Below, one piece after another: positions 53,442-63,302 of a stretch of 64,000 nucleotides of DNA. The notes beneath the pieces were generated by a model that saw nothing but the letters and a program-made list of their open reading frames with translations, was not told the origin of the DNA and did no database searches. Every line of letters starts with the position of its first letter. Positions within the stretch are counted from its first letter, which is position 1. This DNA is from Parasulfitobacter algicola. Lineage in GTDB: Bacteria > Pseudomonadota > Alphaproteobacteria > Rhodobacterales > Rhodobacteraceae. A program made the position numbers and the translations under genes. Where the stretch lies: positions 62,001 through 126,000 of the forward strand of contig NZ_JABUFE010000001.1 of assembly GCF_013315265.1 (NCBI RefSeq). Reading direction: 5' to 3'.

Positions 53442-54251
53442 TTGGCGCATATCATCGTTGTTGGAAACGAAAAGGGCGGCGCAGGCAAGTCGACGGTTTC
53501 GATGCATGTGGCGACTGCGCTGGCCCGACTTGGGCTTCGGATTGATGTGCTTGATCTGGATCTGCGCCAGCATACAACCGGCCGTTATGTTGAAAATCGC
53601 AAGGCGTTTTTGGCAAAATCAGATCTGGATCTGCCGACACCCAGTTATCACGATTTACCGCAGATTGACCAAAGCCAACTGGCCCCTGGCGAAAATATCT
53701 ATGATCGCCGACTGTCTGATGCGGTTGAGGCTTTGCAGGGCAAAAGCGACTTTATTCTGATCGATTGCCCCGGCTCGCACACGCGGCTAAGCCAGATGGC
53801 GCATTCGATTGCCGACACACTGATCACGCCCCTGAACGACAGCTTCGTCGATTTTGATTTGCTGGCGCGGATTAACAGTGACGATGGTAAAATTCTTGGG
53901 CCATCGGTTTATTCGGAAATGGTTTGGGGCGCACGGCAACGCAGGGCGCAAGCGGGGCTTGATCCGATCGATTGGGTTGTGGTGCGCAACCGGCTTGGAA
54001 CGCAGCAAATGGTGAATAAACAAAAGATGGGCAAAGCGCTTGAAAACCTGTCCAAGAGAATCGGGTTTCGGGTGGCGCCTGGCTTTAGTGAACGCGTCGT
54101 TTTTCGCGAATTATTTCCGCGCGGTCTAACGCTGCTTGATTTGCGCGATGTGGGAATTTCTCAGATCAGCATGTCGAATATTGCGGCACGCCAAGAATTG
54201 CGCGACCTGATCAACGCGTTGTCTTTACCTGATGTTAAAGTGACGTTCTAA
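53442..54251 (+). CDS. mipZ: Division-plane positioning ATPase MipZ
   Basis: A 269-aa ParA/MinD-type ATPase: deviant Walker A in VGNEKGGAGKSTVSMHVA, FILIDCPGSHTRLSQMAH (Walker B region), and the MipZ-typical VWGARQRRAQAGLDPIDWVV. In alphaproteobacteria MipZ forms a bipolar gradient on ParB and blocks FtsZ near the poles. The start is a TTG at 53442 with a GGGGG run upstream; the family always begins MAHIIVVGNEKGG, which fixes it. The 269-bp gap before it is A/T-rich and holds its promoter. Confidence 0.93.
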   Translation: MAHIIVVGNEKGGAGKSTVSMHVATALARLGLRIDVLDLDLRQHTTGRYVENRKAFLAKSDLDLPTPSYHDLPQIDQSQLAPGENIYDRRLSDAVEALQGKSDFILIDCPGSHTRLSQMAHSIADTLITPLNDSFVDFDLLARINSDDGKILGPSVYSEMVWGARQRRAQAGLDPIDWVVVRNRLGTQQMVNKQKMGKALENLSKRIGFRVAPGFSERVVFRELFPRGLTLLDLRDVGISQISMSNIAARQELRDLINALSLPDVKVTF

Positions 54252-54285
54252 GCGAAGAAGGCCGTCAGGACTGATGAGCAGCAAG

Positions 54286-55683
54286 TCAGGCCGCAACAGC
54301 CCAGGACACATCGCGACCCAGTTGAAGAACGATGGCAGCTGCATCAAGAAGCGATTGATCGCCACCTTCCAACTGCAACAAAATCAGCAATTCAGCGGCT
54401 TCTTGTACCTGCTCTTCGACCCAAACCGCGTCATCGCGCAGTGTTGCTTGCGACAGACGGTACGAAAATTCATCAAGGGTTTGTGTACAGATCGACAAAA
54501 ATTCAGGTTCGTCAAATTCATCATCCGTACCAACCAGGTCAACTAGTTGATCCGTTTGCGCATACAAGTAAGACAAAAGCTGATTTTCAGATGATTTCTG
54601 AGATGGCTCGACAACAGCAGGCGCTTTATCCAGAATTTCTTCCAGATCAATATCCGGAATTTCATCCAGTACGATCAACGGCGCAACTTGTGGGGCAGCT
54701 TCCGCTGCTTGCGGGCGTGCTGACCCGAATGGCTGGGCGTTTACACCACCAAAGCCACTGGTTGGGCGGGCTGCTGGTCTGCCACCACGTGGTGTATCCG
54801 GATTTGCAAAGGCTTTGCGCAAAGCGGCTGCATTGGCTTTCAGTGCAGCGCCTTCTTTCTTTTCGGCCTGACGAACAGATTTTGCCAAAAACAGAATGCC
54901 CGAAATCAGCGATTTGCCACCGCTTTCGGTCCACACATCCATATTCGCCACTTGCCCACCCGGGGCCGCATCAATGGCGCGATTGGTGGCCAGCGGGATC
55001 ATCGAATGGAACAGCGGGGCTGCTTTTGTTTTCAGACGGTGCAATGATCGGCTAAGCGAAATCTTGTCCTGCTCTTGACCGGAATGGGTGACAACCAACA
55101 TGCTGGCATCGGCCATGCGTGCCGGGATGCGGGACCACAAATTGCTTTCAGCCTCGCTCCAGCCCTTGGCGGAATCGGTACACCATAAAACGATCTCAGA
55201 GTGCTGTGCCACACGAACAAACTGTTCTTGCAGACGCGCAGGATCATGTGTGCCGGACAAGTCAAACAGGTTTATCCGTTTCAAGAACGGGTTGGGAACA
55301 TGCAACGCGATATAGTCAGGTTTTTCCTGAACGGCTGCCGCGATATCAATACCGCTGAATTGCTTGCGTTCACCGCCCCACCAGCCAGCACTTGTTCTGT
55401 GCGTTTCGCCGAACCGCAGAATCACAGGAGGCATATCGCCGATTTTCAGATCTTCGGGAACAGGATTTTCACCGACCAGAAATTTAACCAGTTCAGATTT
55501 ACCTGACCCGGCTTCGCCTGCGATCAGAACACGCACGGGACGCACACTGCGGTTTTGTTGAGCGGTCTCATTCGAATTTGTCTGTTCTACCTGGACATTG
55601 TTTCCAGAAGACGCTGATCTGGCCGTTGGCATCACGACTTGTGGTCTGACTGCTGCAGAACTTGATCTGATTGGTTGGTTCAT
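54286..55683 (-). CDS. GTPase-like P-loop protein of unknown function
   Basis: The first about 45 of its 465 aa are low complexity; a P-loop NTPase domain follows with Walker A VLIAGEAGSGKSELVKFL near residue 52, a switch-like NLFDLSGTHDPARLQE, and DNA-independent GTPase features such as SMLVVTHSGQEQD in the NKxD position. The second half is a Pro/Ala-rich linker (about 300-345) and an acidic helical C-terminus. It resembles dynamin- or Era-like GTPase domains and is probably cytoplasmic. Convergent with mipZ. Function unknown. Confidence 0.7.
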   Translation of the reverse strand: MNQPIRSSSAAVRPQVVMPTARSASSGNNVQVEQTNSNETAQQNRSVRPVRVLIAGEAGSGKSELVKFLVGENPVPEDLKIGDMPPVILRFGETHRTSAGWWGGERKQFSGIDIAAAVQEKPDYIALHVPNPFLKRINLFDLSGTHDPARLQEQFVRVAQHSEIVLWCTDSAKGWSEAESNLWSRIPARMADASMLVVTHSGQEQDKISLSRSLHRLKTKAAPLFHSMIPLATNRAIDAAPGGQVANMDVWTESGGKSLISGILFLAKSVRQAEKKEGAALKANAAALRKAFANPDTPRGGRPAARPTSGFGGVNAQPFGSARPQAAEAAPQVAPLIVLDEIPDIDLEEILDKAPAVVEPSQKSSENQLLSYLYAQTDQLVDLVGTDDEFDEPEFLSICTQTLDEFSYRLSQATLRDDAVWVEEQVQEAAELLILLQLEGGDQSLLDAAAIVLQLGRDVSWAVAA

Positions 55684-56240
55684 AACTGCACCCCTTTGGC
55701 GGGCAAAGGATCAGTATAGACAGAAAAACATACGGCAAAACCGTGACTTATCTTGAATGTTTTCTCAATCATATCGGTCCAGAGCACTTGGTACAGACAC
55801 CGCAAACCCACTAAAGCCCCCCAGCCCAGTTTATGCGTATGCCCTTATGGTTTCATACAGGCGTCAAATTGACTAACATATATACTAAAAAATATCTTCA
55901 ATTGTTAAAAAACGTAACGTCGACTTGCCGCCAAAACAAAATCCAAACGCAATATGATTAGAATCGTAATGACATATTCAGTGTAACAAAGTCAGTTTTT
56001 AAGTAAAGCCGTTGATCTTCTTTACCTTTTTGCAGTTCTGACAAGCGCAATAATGTTGCGCGGTTGCACTAGAAGCGGTCCAAAAACAATCATTGCATGC
56101 ATGGCACAACTTTAAGGATTTCGCAATGAAACTTGATTTCAATGGTTAACACATTTCCCCTGTGTCCAAAGGCTGCACCGGATAAAAAACGCTATGAAGC
56201 ATCTTGCGCAGAATGATTTTCGTGCGTACCAGTTTTTTCA
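55684..56240. other. 557-bp gap between divergent units
   Basis: No open frame that I can support. The sequence is A/T-rich and has no clear terminator or long repeat. It separates the GTPase-like gene from the envelope cluster, so it must contain two divergent promoters; I cannot place their boxes with confidence. Confidence 0.5.
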
Positions 56241-56975
56241 ATGAGAGCTATTTTATTATTTCTTTTTGCAATGTGTTCGGCAGTGTTTATGCCGATAAGC
56301 TTGGCAGCCCAGGATGGTGCCATTGTCAGTCTTGATTTTGAACAAACAGAAAGCGGGCAGGCATATCAAGACGCCATTGATGGAACACGGCTGGCTAACG
56401 ATGTGACATATCTTGATCCAAACAGACCGTTGCCGGATCTGTTGAACAGGCAAAGCCCGGACCGCACCATACCAGAACCGCGTGAAATCACATCAGGAGC
56501 CTCAGAGGCCGTCGCCGGTAGCGCGCGCGTTATTATTTTCGTGATCTGCGCTGTTATATTGGGCGGTATTATCTTTTTGTTCATGAAATTTGGCGGCGTC
56601 AGCGTGACGACGTTTCAGAAAAATCCGGATAATACTGCAAGACAACGGTCGGATAATGATCATGCTGATGTTGTACATGCCGCACCGCCGTCAAAACTGG
56701 ATCAGATCGAAGCGATTACAGATCGGCAGATTGCGATCACAGAACTGATGCGCAGTGCGTTGGTCCGCGCGGCGCAAATGAACAATTTGCGGCTGCAGCG
56801 CAGTTGGACGGCCCGTGATGCCTTGCGCAAGTTGCCGCGCGACTGGCAACATCTCATGGCCTTGCGAAACGTCACCCGCGAGGCAGAGCTGGCCCATTTC
56901 GGCGACCGCCCTGTGGCCGAAGATGTGTTTCAGACACATCTTGCTGCAATGCGCCCACTTTTTGGGGGCAGATAG
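56241..56975 (+). CDS. DUF4129-domain membrane protein
   Basis: A 244-aa protein with a signal peptide or N-terminal membrane segment (LFLFAMCSAVFMPISLAAQ), a periplasmic stretch, one membrane segment near residue 95-117 (RVIIFVICAVILGGIIFLFM), and a cytoplasmic C-terminal DUF4129 domain (QRSWTARDALRKLPRDWQHL). It is the first gene of a cluster with DUF4350, MoxR, DUF58, SpoIIM and RDD genes. Such clusters are widespread; the DUF4129 domain often resembles part of a transglutaminase-linked protein. Function is unknown. Confidence 0.8.
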   Translation: MRAILLFLFAMCSAVFMPISLAAQDGAIVSLDFEQTESGQAYQDAIDGTRLANDVTYLDPNRPLPDLLNRQSPDRTIPEPREITSGASEAVAGSARVIIFVICAVILGGIIFLFMKFGGVSVTTFQKNPDNTARQRSDNDHADVVHAAPPSKLDQIEAITDRQIAITELMRSALVRAAQMNNLRLQRSWTARDALRKLPRDWQHLMALRNVTREAELAHFGDRPVAEDVFQTHLAAMRPLFGGR

Positions 56976-58289
56976 ATGAGTACCCCGTCTAAAAAAGGCA
57001 TTTCACCGGAAATCGTGATTATCGCTGTTGTGGTCGTTGCGGTCTTTGTAGTGTTTTGGCTATTGTCCGGCGGAACATCGCAAAATATTAAAAAATCAGC
57101 AATTGGTATGGATGGCTTGCATACGTGGCTGACCGAAAACGATGTCGATGCCCAGACATTCAACGGTGGCTGGACAATCGAGACCGAGACTATCGGCTTA
57201 CGGATCATACCATTGTACGATCTTAATCTATCACGCGCATTCGACCAACCTACGACTGAGCAAGAACAATTCGATCAACAAGACATCGTTGATATGTATT
57301 ATGGCGTTTTGGACGACAAGATATCAACTATTCAGACAATTGTCGTTTTGCCCAAATGGCGCCTTGGGATGCCATCAACTGGCTATGCCCACCCTGATTT
57401 GGTGGTGCAACAAACCAGTCTGTCCCGATTGATCAGACAAATTACCGGCAATCCCGGCAGTGTTAAGTTTGCGGATGCCGGTTTTACAAGATATCCGGTC
57501 ACACTTGGTCAGGACCGGTTTTCTGCTGAAATATACGCCGCACAAACATTCACGGGAACGAACTGTGTTCCTTTGATTGGCGACGCCCAGGAAATGATCT
57601 TGGGTCGCTGTAAAATCCTTGGGGTCGATACCTATGCTGCCCATGACGAGGTATGGATTTTGTCGGATCCTGATCTGCTGAACAATCACGGGCTTCGGTT
57701 GGGTGACAATGCGCTGATCGCTTCAACATTGTTGCCTGATCTTGCGGGCGATGGACGTATATTGATTGACTATTCAACGTCGATTTGGGTCAGACAGACC
57801 TTTACCCATGTTCAACCGGAACGCAGTTGGGCTGATCTGGGTCGCTTTTTTGAATTCCCGTTCAGTCTGCTTTGGATTGGATTTATTGCGCTATCGGTTT
57901 TGTTTATCTGGCGATCCAGTGTCCGTTATGGCGCCGCACGGCGGTTGTTTGATGATGGACCATCTGCGGAAAAGGCCGCATCCATCGCGGCACGGGCACG
58001 ATTGTTACGCCTGTCTGGCCATGATGGCGCACTTTTGTCCGACTATATTGAAGTCAGACTGACCAGCTTTGCCACCGACCTGTTTGGCCCGGCTTTTGCC
58101 AAGCATGGTACGGCGTTGAAAGAAATTGAACGTTTTCTAAACCGAAAAGACCCCCAGATTGCATCCCGCTTTATGTCGTTGACACAAAGCATACGGCAAC
58201 TGCCTGGTGATATCCCCAGCGCAGACGCCATCGGGTATGTTGATGATTTTGAGACATTGTTAGAACAGGTGAAACATGACCTTAGATGA
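56976..58289 (+). CDS. DUF4350-domain membrane protein
   Basis: A 437-aa protein with an N-terminal membrane segment (IVIIAVVVVAVFVVFWLLSG), a large periplasmic domain typical of DUF4350 (SAIGMDGLHTWLTENDVDAQ, DYSTSIWVRQTF), a second membrane segment near residue 292-310 (SLLWIGFIALSVLFIW), and a cytoplasmic helical tail. It starts directly after the DUF4129 stop and its 3' end overlaps the MoxR start by 14 bases, so all three are made together. The biochemical role is unknown. Confidence 0.83.
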   Translation: MSTPSKKGISPEIVIIAVVVVAVFVVFWLLSGGTSQNIKKSAIGMDGLHTWLTENDVDAQTFNGGWTIETETIGLRIIPLYDLNLSRAFDQPTTEQEQFDQQDIVDMYYGVLDDKISTIQTIVVLPKWRLGMPSTGYAHPDLVVQQTSLSRLIRQITGNPGSVKFADAGFTRYPVTLGQDRFSAEIYAAQTFTGTNCVPLIGDAQEMILGRCKILGVDTYAAHDEVWILSDPDLLNNHGLRLGDNALIASTLLPDLAGDGRILIDYSTSIWVRQTFTHVQPERSWADLGRFFEFPFSLLWIGFIALSVLFIWRSSVRYGAARRLFDDGPSAEKAASIAARARLLRLSGHDGALLSDYIEVRLTSFATDLFGPAFAKHGTALKEIERFLNRKDPQIASRFMSLTQSIRQLPGDIPSADAIGYVDDFETLLEQVKHDLR

Positions 58290-59232
58290 ATTACGCGCCG
58301 CAGCCGACGCTATCCGATCCGAGATTGGCAAAGCTGTGCAAGGCCAGGATGACGCGATTGACATGCTGTTAATCTCGCTTTTTGCACGTGGCCACGTGTT
58401 GTTAGAAGGCCCGCCCGGAACGGCGAAAACCCTTTTGGCCCGCAGCTTTGCAGCCGCGTTAAAGCTAGATTTCGGACGTATCCAATTCACGCCCGACCTG
58501 ATGCCCGGCGATGTGCTGGGCGCAAGTATCTTTGATTTTCGCACCAGCGAATTTAACCTGACCAAAGGGCCGGTGTTCAGCGAAATTCTGTTAGCTGATG
58601 AAATCAACCGCGCGCCCCCCAAAACACAGGCCGCACTTTTGCAGGCGATGAACGAACGGACCGTGACGATTGATGGGTCGGACCATTCGCTTGGTGATAA
58701 TTTCTTTGTCATCGCCACGCAAAACCCGATCGAACAACAAGGGACATACCCCCTGCCCGAAGCGCAGCTTGACCGGTTTTTGTTCAAGCTGATCATTGAT
58801 TTTCCGGATGCGGATGCCGAACTGGATATCCTGAAACTGCATGCCGCACAGCCGCTGGACATGAATTCGCGCACCGAAATGCTGGGCGATGTGGTTGATC
58901 CTGAAACACTGGCGTCGGGTCGTGCATTGGTCGACAGCATCCGACTGGATGATGATATCCTTGGCTATATTCTACGATTGGCACGCGCTACACGGAACGA
59001 TCCGGAAATTTCACATGGGGCATCGACACGTGCAGCGGATGCCATTGCCGGGGCGACCCGCGCGGCAGCAGCGCTTGAGGGACGCGATTTTGCGATACCT
59101 GATGACGTGAAACGTTTATATATCCCTGCCCTGCGCCACCGTGTTGTGCTTGGCCCAACGGCCGAAATCGAAGGCAGAACCTCGGCTGATGTTTTGGAAA
59201 ACATCCTGAACCAGATCGAGGCCCCCCGCTGA
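58276..59232 (+). CDS. MoxR-family AAA+ ATPase
   Basis: A 318-aa AAA+ chaperone-type ATPase: Walker A LLEGPPGTAKTLLARSF near residue 39, Walker B SEILLADEINRAPPKTQAAL near 105, FVIATQNPIEQQGTYPLPEA (sensor 1) and an arginine-rich lid domain. MoxR proteins work with von Willebrand factor A-domain and DUF58 proteins to mature or insert metal-bound or envelope complexes. The partner DUF58 gene follows after about 20 bases. The start overlaps the DUF4350 gene. Confidence 0.94.
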   Translation: MTLDELRAAADAIRSEIGKAVQGQDDAIDMLLISLFARGHVLLEGPPGTAKTLLARSFAAALKLDFGRIQFTPDLMPGDVLGASIFDFRTSEFNLTKGPVFSEILLADEINRAPPKTQAALLQAMNERTVTIDGSDHSLGDNFFVIATQNPIEQQGTYPLPEAQLDRFLFKLIIDFPDADAELDILKLHAAQPLDMNSRTEMLGDVVDPETLASGRALVDSIRLDDDILGYILRLARATRNDPEISHGASTRAADAIAGATRAAAALEGRDFAIPDDVKRLYIPALRHRVVLGPTAEIEGRTSADVLENILNQIEAPR

Positions 59233-59252
59233 TCCGTCCATCCATCAGACTG

Positions 59253-60527
59253 TTGGCGCTGTCTATTGGCGCTATGGCGATCGCTGTTCTGGCGGTCGCC
59301 ATGGGCGGGGGTTTGCGTGATGCGGCCCTTGTCGTCTGGGTCGCGCTGGGCGTTTTACTGGGCCTGGATTTCTTTTTGTCCTGGCGCGGGCGTGTCCCGG
59401 TCGAGGCTGGCGCACCCACCGAATTGTTTGTGGGTGAAACAGGCCATCTGTCCTTGCGCGTTTATCGGTCAGCCTATGGCTTGGGGGCCCGTGTTCCGTG
59501 GCCCCGCGGGTTGGACGGGCCATCCGATATCGAATTTGAAACTGCCGAAGACGGATCCGGCATTGCGAATGTGCCCATGCGCGCGGTGCGACGCGGGGTC
59601 TGCACTATATCGCATATTTGGCTTCGATGGCCGTCGCGTCTTCAGCTTCTGGAATTCACACCCAAGATGAAGGTGGATTTGTCTGTTGGTGTCGTTCCCA
59701 ATATCCGTCCCGTTCAATCGGGCGAGATCACGACACATGTCCAATCCACGTTGTACGGCGTGAAAGAAAACCGGCTGGTCGGCGAAGGGTCTGAATTTCA
59801 TCAGCTGCGTGAATTCGTGCAAGGCATGGACATCAGATCAATCGACTGGAAAAGATCCGCCCGCTATCAAACGCTGATGGCCAAGGACATGCAGTCTGAA
59901 CGTAACCACCACGTCATTATCGCACTGGATAACGGTCATCTGATGCGCGAAGAAATTGGCGGGCTGCCAAAGATCGATCATGCTGTGAATGCCGGCTTGG
60001 CTGTGGCTTGGGCTGCGGCCATTGGTGGCGATCAGGTTGGGCTTTACGCCTTTGACGCGCGGCCGCGAATATTTACGCCGCCCGAACCGGGCCGCCTGGC
60101 CTTTGCCCGTCTGCGCAGCCGTACGGCTGAATTGGAATACATGAGTGTGGAATCCAATCACACGCTGGCCATGGCCGAACTGAACGCCAGAACGCCGCGT
60201 CGCAGCCTGATCGTGGTGTTTTCGGATTTTGTCGACACCACAACGGCTGAATTGCTTGTCGAAAATGTCAGCGTATTGGCAAAGCGGCATGTGATTATCT
60301 TTGTGGCCTTGCGCGATCCTGATCTGGTCGCGATGGCAAATGCCGCCCCTGATACGTTGGATGATGTGGCGACATTGGTATCAGCCGGTCAAATGCAGAA
60401 CGAAAGACAGTTGGTTATGGAAAAACTGAACCGGTTGGGCGTGACTGTCATCGACAGCGATCCCAAGGCTGTGACGGCCAAGTTGATCTCGACCTATCTT
60501 GATATCAAAGCACGGGAACTGATCTGA
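59253..60527 (+). CDS. DUF58-domain protein (MoxR partner)
   Basis: A 424-aa protein with two N-terminal membrane segments (residues about 2-40, the second in ALVVWVALGVLLGLDFFLSW), a middle beta domain, and the DUF58 core with LREFVQGMDIRSIDWKRSAR followed by a von Willebrand A-like domain starting HHVIIALDNGHLM. DUF58 proteins are the usual partners of MoxR ATPases. A TTG at 59253 is taken as start because no ATG is nearby; the frame extends a few codons further to the MoxR stop. Its TGA overlaps the next ATG. Confidence 0.88.
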   Translation: MALSIGAMAIAVLAVAMGGGLRDAALVVWVALGVLLGLDFFLSWRGRVPVEAGAPTELFVGETGHLSLRVYRSAYGLGARVPWPRGLDGPSDIEFETAEDGSGIANVPMRAVRRGVCTISHIWLRWPSRLQLLEFTPKMKVDLSVGVVPNIRPVQSGEITTHVQSTLYGVKENRLVGEGSEFHQLREFVQGMDIRSIDWKRSARYQTLMAKDMQSERNHHVIIALDNGHLMREEIGGLPKIDHAVNAGLAVAWAAAIGGDQVGLYAFDARPRIFTPPEPGRLAFARLRSRTAELEYMSVESNHTLAMAELNARTPRRSLIVVFSDFVDTTTAELLVENVSVLAKRHVIIFVALRDPDLVAMANAAPDTLDDVATLVSAGQMQNERQLVMEKLNRLGVTVIDSDPKAVTAKLISTYLDIKARELI

Positions 60528-61522
60528 TGGACAATGCAGTCCTTATTCGGTCGGCACGGTTCCGACAGGAACGCGAAAACGACTGGGCGCGGCTTGAACA
60601 GATTGTGACTGCGGCTGAAAAACGTGGTGTGCACAACCTGTCTTATGATGATGCGCGTGATCTGGCATCGCTTTATCGTCAGGCTGCCAATTCATTGTCC
60701 GTCGCGCGTGAGATATCGCTGGATAAGGCCCTGCTGCAATACCTTGAGGCTTTGACCGCCCGCGCCTATCTGGCGGTTTATGCCCCGCAAGAACGTCTTG
60801 GCGGGCTGGTATCACGGTTTTTCCTGAAAAGTGCGCCGCAAGCGATGCGCAGATCCGCACTGTTTGTCCTGATGGGTTTTCTGGCAATGTTTCTGGGCGC
60901 CGTTGCCGGCTATCTTTTGTTTCTGGAAAACCCGTCGTGGTATGACGTGTTCCTGCCTGCCGATCTGGCCGGCGGACGCGGCCCCGGTGCCAGCACGGAA
61001 TACCTGCGCAGCGTGATTTATCAAGACGAAGCCCATTCCGGCCTTGGCGCCTTTGCCAGTTTCCTGTTTTCACATAACACACGAATTGCAATATTTGTCT
61101 TTGGGCTGGGCATTTTTGCCTGTGCGCCTGCGTTTTTACTGACGTTTTACAACGGCTTGATCTTTGGCGCGTTTGTCGCACTGCATGTGGAACGCGGCTT
61201 GGGCTGGGATATCGCCGGGTGGCTTTCAATCCATGGGGTCACGGAATTATCCGCAATCTGTATTGCTTGCGGTGGTGGGCTGAAATTGGGCAGTGCCGTA
61301 TTATTCCCCGGCCAGCGCTTACGAACTGAGGCGCTGCGTGAAGAAGGAAAAGATGCGGTTAAGCTGGCAATTGTCGCTGCAATCATGCTGTTTGCGGCCG
61401 CCATTCTAGAAGGCTTTGGCCGCCAATTGGTACAGGATATGAACACACGCCTGATCATCGGATGGGGCATCGGGGCGCTGTGGCTGTCGTGGTTTGTCTT
61501 TGTCGGGCGGGAAAATAAATGA
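60527..61522 (+). CDS. SpoIIM-family membrane protein
   Basis: This 331-aa protein has a helical cytoplasmic N-terminal part (to about residue 110, EQIVTAAEKRGVHNLSYDDA). Five to six membrane segments follow with the family's conserved stretch SFLFSHNTRIAIFVFGLG and the GWLSIHGVTELSAICIACG segment with the His-Gly-x-x-Glu pattern. Relatives of stage II sporulation protein M occur in non-spore-formers next to MoxR, DUF58 and RDD genes, where they may scaffold envelope proteins. It is coupled to its neighbours by short overlaps at both ends. Confidence 0.88.
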   Translation: MDNAVLIRSARFRQERENDWARLEQIVTAAEKRGVHNLSYDDARDLASLYRQAANSLSVAREISLDKALLQYLEALTARAYLAVYAPQERLGGLVSRFFLKSAPQAMRRSALFVLMGFLAMFLGAVAGYLLFLENPSWYDVFLPADLAGGRGPGASTEYLRSVIYQDEAHSGLGAFASFLFSHNTRIAIFVFGLGIFACAPAFLLTFYNGLIFGAFVALHVERGLGWDIAGWLSIHGVTELSAICIACGGGLKLGSAVLFPGQRLRTEALREEGKDAVKLAIVAAIMLFAAAILEGFGRQLVQDMNTRLIIGWGIGALWLSWFVFVGRENK

Positions 61523-62457
61523 CCCAAAAGGCAAGAACAAAACGTGTGGTCAGAAAAAGCAATCTGCGGCTGATCGAAGATTTCATGCCGCCCGAGGGCG
61601 TCCCCATCACTTTTGAAACGGCAGGTTTAGGCGTTCGGCTGGGCGCACAAATCTTGGATATCCTGATCACCTTTTTATTCGTGATTGCCATTGTGATTAT
61701 GCTTGCCATTGTTGATCTTAGCCGCGGCGAAACGGTTATGGCCGTCGGTTCGTTGCTGTTTTTCTTTATCCGCATCCCCTATTACATCCTGACGGAATTG
61801 TTCTGGAATGGCGAAACGCTGGGCAAGCGGATGCTGAAGATCAAAGTGGTCAGCGCTGATGGTCGGTCCTTGACGCCCCATGCCGTTGTGGTGCGCAACC
61901 TGACGAAAGAAGCCGAAGTCTTTTTGCCCATCGCTCTTATGTTTACCATGCCGGGGATGGACGGTTGGGGCGTTCTTGCATCGCTTGCGTGGATTGGGGC
62001 TTGTTTGATCGGGCCGTTTTTCAGCAAAAAGCGTCAACGACTGGGCGATTTCATCGCGGGCACTTATGTCATCCACAAACCTGTCGCGCGATTGCTGCCG
62101 GATCTTTCACGCGCAACGACTGTGCAGCATGCTGAACGCTTTGCCTTTATGCCCCACCAGATGGATCATTATGGTGCATATGAATTGCAGACGTTGGAAA
62201 CCCTGCTGCAGCGCGACACGTCGAAGACAGTCACATACGAAACTCGTCGCCGGAATGAAGAAACGATGGACGCCATTGTCACCCGCATCCGCCGCAAGAT
62301 TGATTACAGTGACCCGATTGAAAAAAAAGATCATCGCGATTTTCTGAAAGCTTTTTATGCCGCCCAACGTGCCCATCTGGAACAACGCCAACTGTTTGGA
62401 GACAAGAGGGACGATAAATATCAGCTAGCCGAACGGAATAAAAACAACGGGGCGTAA
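61519..62457 (+). CDS. RDD-family membrane protein
   Basis: A 312-aa protein with an RDD domain in its first two thirds: LGVRLGAQILDILITFLFVI, then WNGETLGKRMLKIKVVSADG, then RLGDFIAGTYVIHK closing the domain, with three to four membrane segments. The C-terminal third is charged and helical. RDD proteins are suspected transporters or envelope factors. The ATG overlaps the SpoIIM stop, tying it to the MoxR cluster. Confidence 0.88.
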   Translation: MTQKARTKRVVRKSNLRLIEDFMPPEGVPITFETAGLGVRLGAQILDILITFLFVIAIVIMLAIVDLSRGETVMAVGSLLFFFIRIPYYILTELFWNGETLGKRMLKIKVVSADGRSLTPHAVVVRNLTKEAEVFLPIALMFTMPGMDGWGVLASLAWIGACLIGPFFSKKRQRLGDFIAGTYVIHKPVARLLPDLSRATTVQHAERFAFMPHQMDHYGAYELQTLETLLQRDTSKTVTYETRRRNEETMDAIVTRIRRKIDYSDPIEKKDHRDFLKAFYAAQRAHLEQRQLFGDKRDDKYQLAERNKNNGA

Positions 62458-62496
62458 TGATCTGAAACGCAAACCAGATCATTAAAAGTGGACGTT

Positions 62497-63270
62497 ATGG
62501 AAAAAGAACCCCTTAAGCTGGGCAGCATTCTTGATACTTCGGGCCGTATTTTCTTTTCCAATATGCATTGGCTTTTTCTGTTTTCATTTGTCCCCGCCAT
62601 CGTGATTATTTTGGCGCCTATTTTGACGCGTTTTATAACCTTTCATATTCTAACATTGGATTATTTTTTATCAACAAGCGGAACTGCAAATCCATCCACG
62701 ATATCATGGATAACGGGTGTTTTTACATTTATAAGATTATTCGTAATCAATGTTTTGGCTAGCAGTATTGCCGCGGGATGCATCGCATGTTTGGTGCGTG
62801 GCATCTTGAAAAGTGAACCGGTTCGGCCACTTTGTTACTTCGCTAAAACATTTCGTCTTATTGTCCCGCTTTTCTTTGTCTGCTTCATCACAAATCTTGT
62901 CACCATCATAGGTCTTTTGGTAATCATTCCAGGTTTGATTTTTGCAGTCTGGTTTTTCGTTCTTATTCCGACATTGATGATAGAAGACAATCGGTATTTC
63001 TCGCCGAGTCGCAGCAAGGCGCTGGCCGCAGGCTATGGTTGGCCGATCTTGTGTCTTGTAGTGTTGAAGGGGGTCTTCGCAGTCATTTGCACATTTTTAC
63101 CGACCTTTTTCTTTCCGCTCGATATTACTTGGATCGGTTGGATAATGTCAGCTGTGATATCAATGACATCAATGGTGTTTTTCAGTATTGCATCTGCCAT
63201 TACCTATTTTAGGTTGATCGAGATAAAAGAAGGATATTCGACGCAAAATATTGCTGAGATTTTCAGTTGA
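62497..63270 (+). CDS. Multi-pass membrane protein, copy 1 of a tandem pair
   Basis: A 257-aa protein with six hydrophobic segments. It begins with the shared motif EKEPLKLGSILDTSGRIFFS and has the conserved loop LVVIIPGLIFAVWFFVLIPT followed by EDNRYFSPSRSKALAAGYGW. The pattern (PGI/L..W, then E..G...S..L..G..W) is that of glycerophosphodiester-phosphodiesterase-type membrane domains in uncharacterised proteins. The next gene is a paralogue. A GTG at 62488 is an alternative start. Confidence 0.75.
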   Translation: MEKEPLKLGSILDTSGRIFFSNMHWLFLFSFVPAIVIILAPILTRFITFHILTLDYFLSTSGTANPSTISWITGVFTFIRLFVINVLASSIAAGCIACLVRGILKSEPVRPLCYFAKTFRLIVPLFFVCFITNLVTIIGLLVIIPGLIFAVWFFVLIPTLMIEDNRYFSPSRSKALAAGYGWPILCLVVLKGVFAVICTFLPTFFFPLDITWIGWIMSAVISMTSMVFFSIASAITYFRLIEIKEGYSTQNIAEIFS

Positions 63271-63302
63271 GAACTTCAAGGTCGTAATAAGGAATTTAGA
63301 CG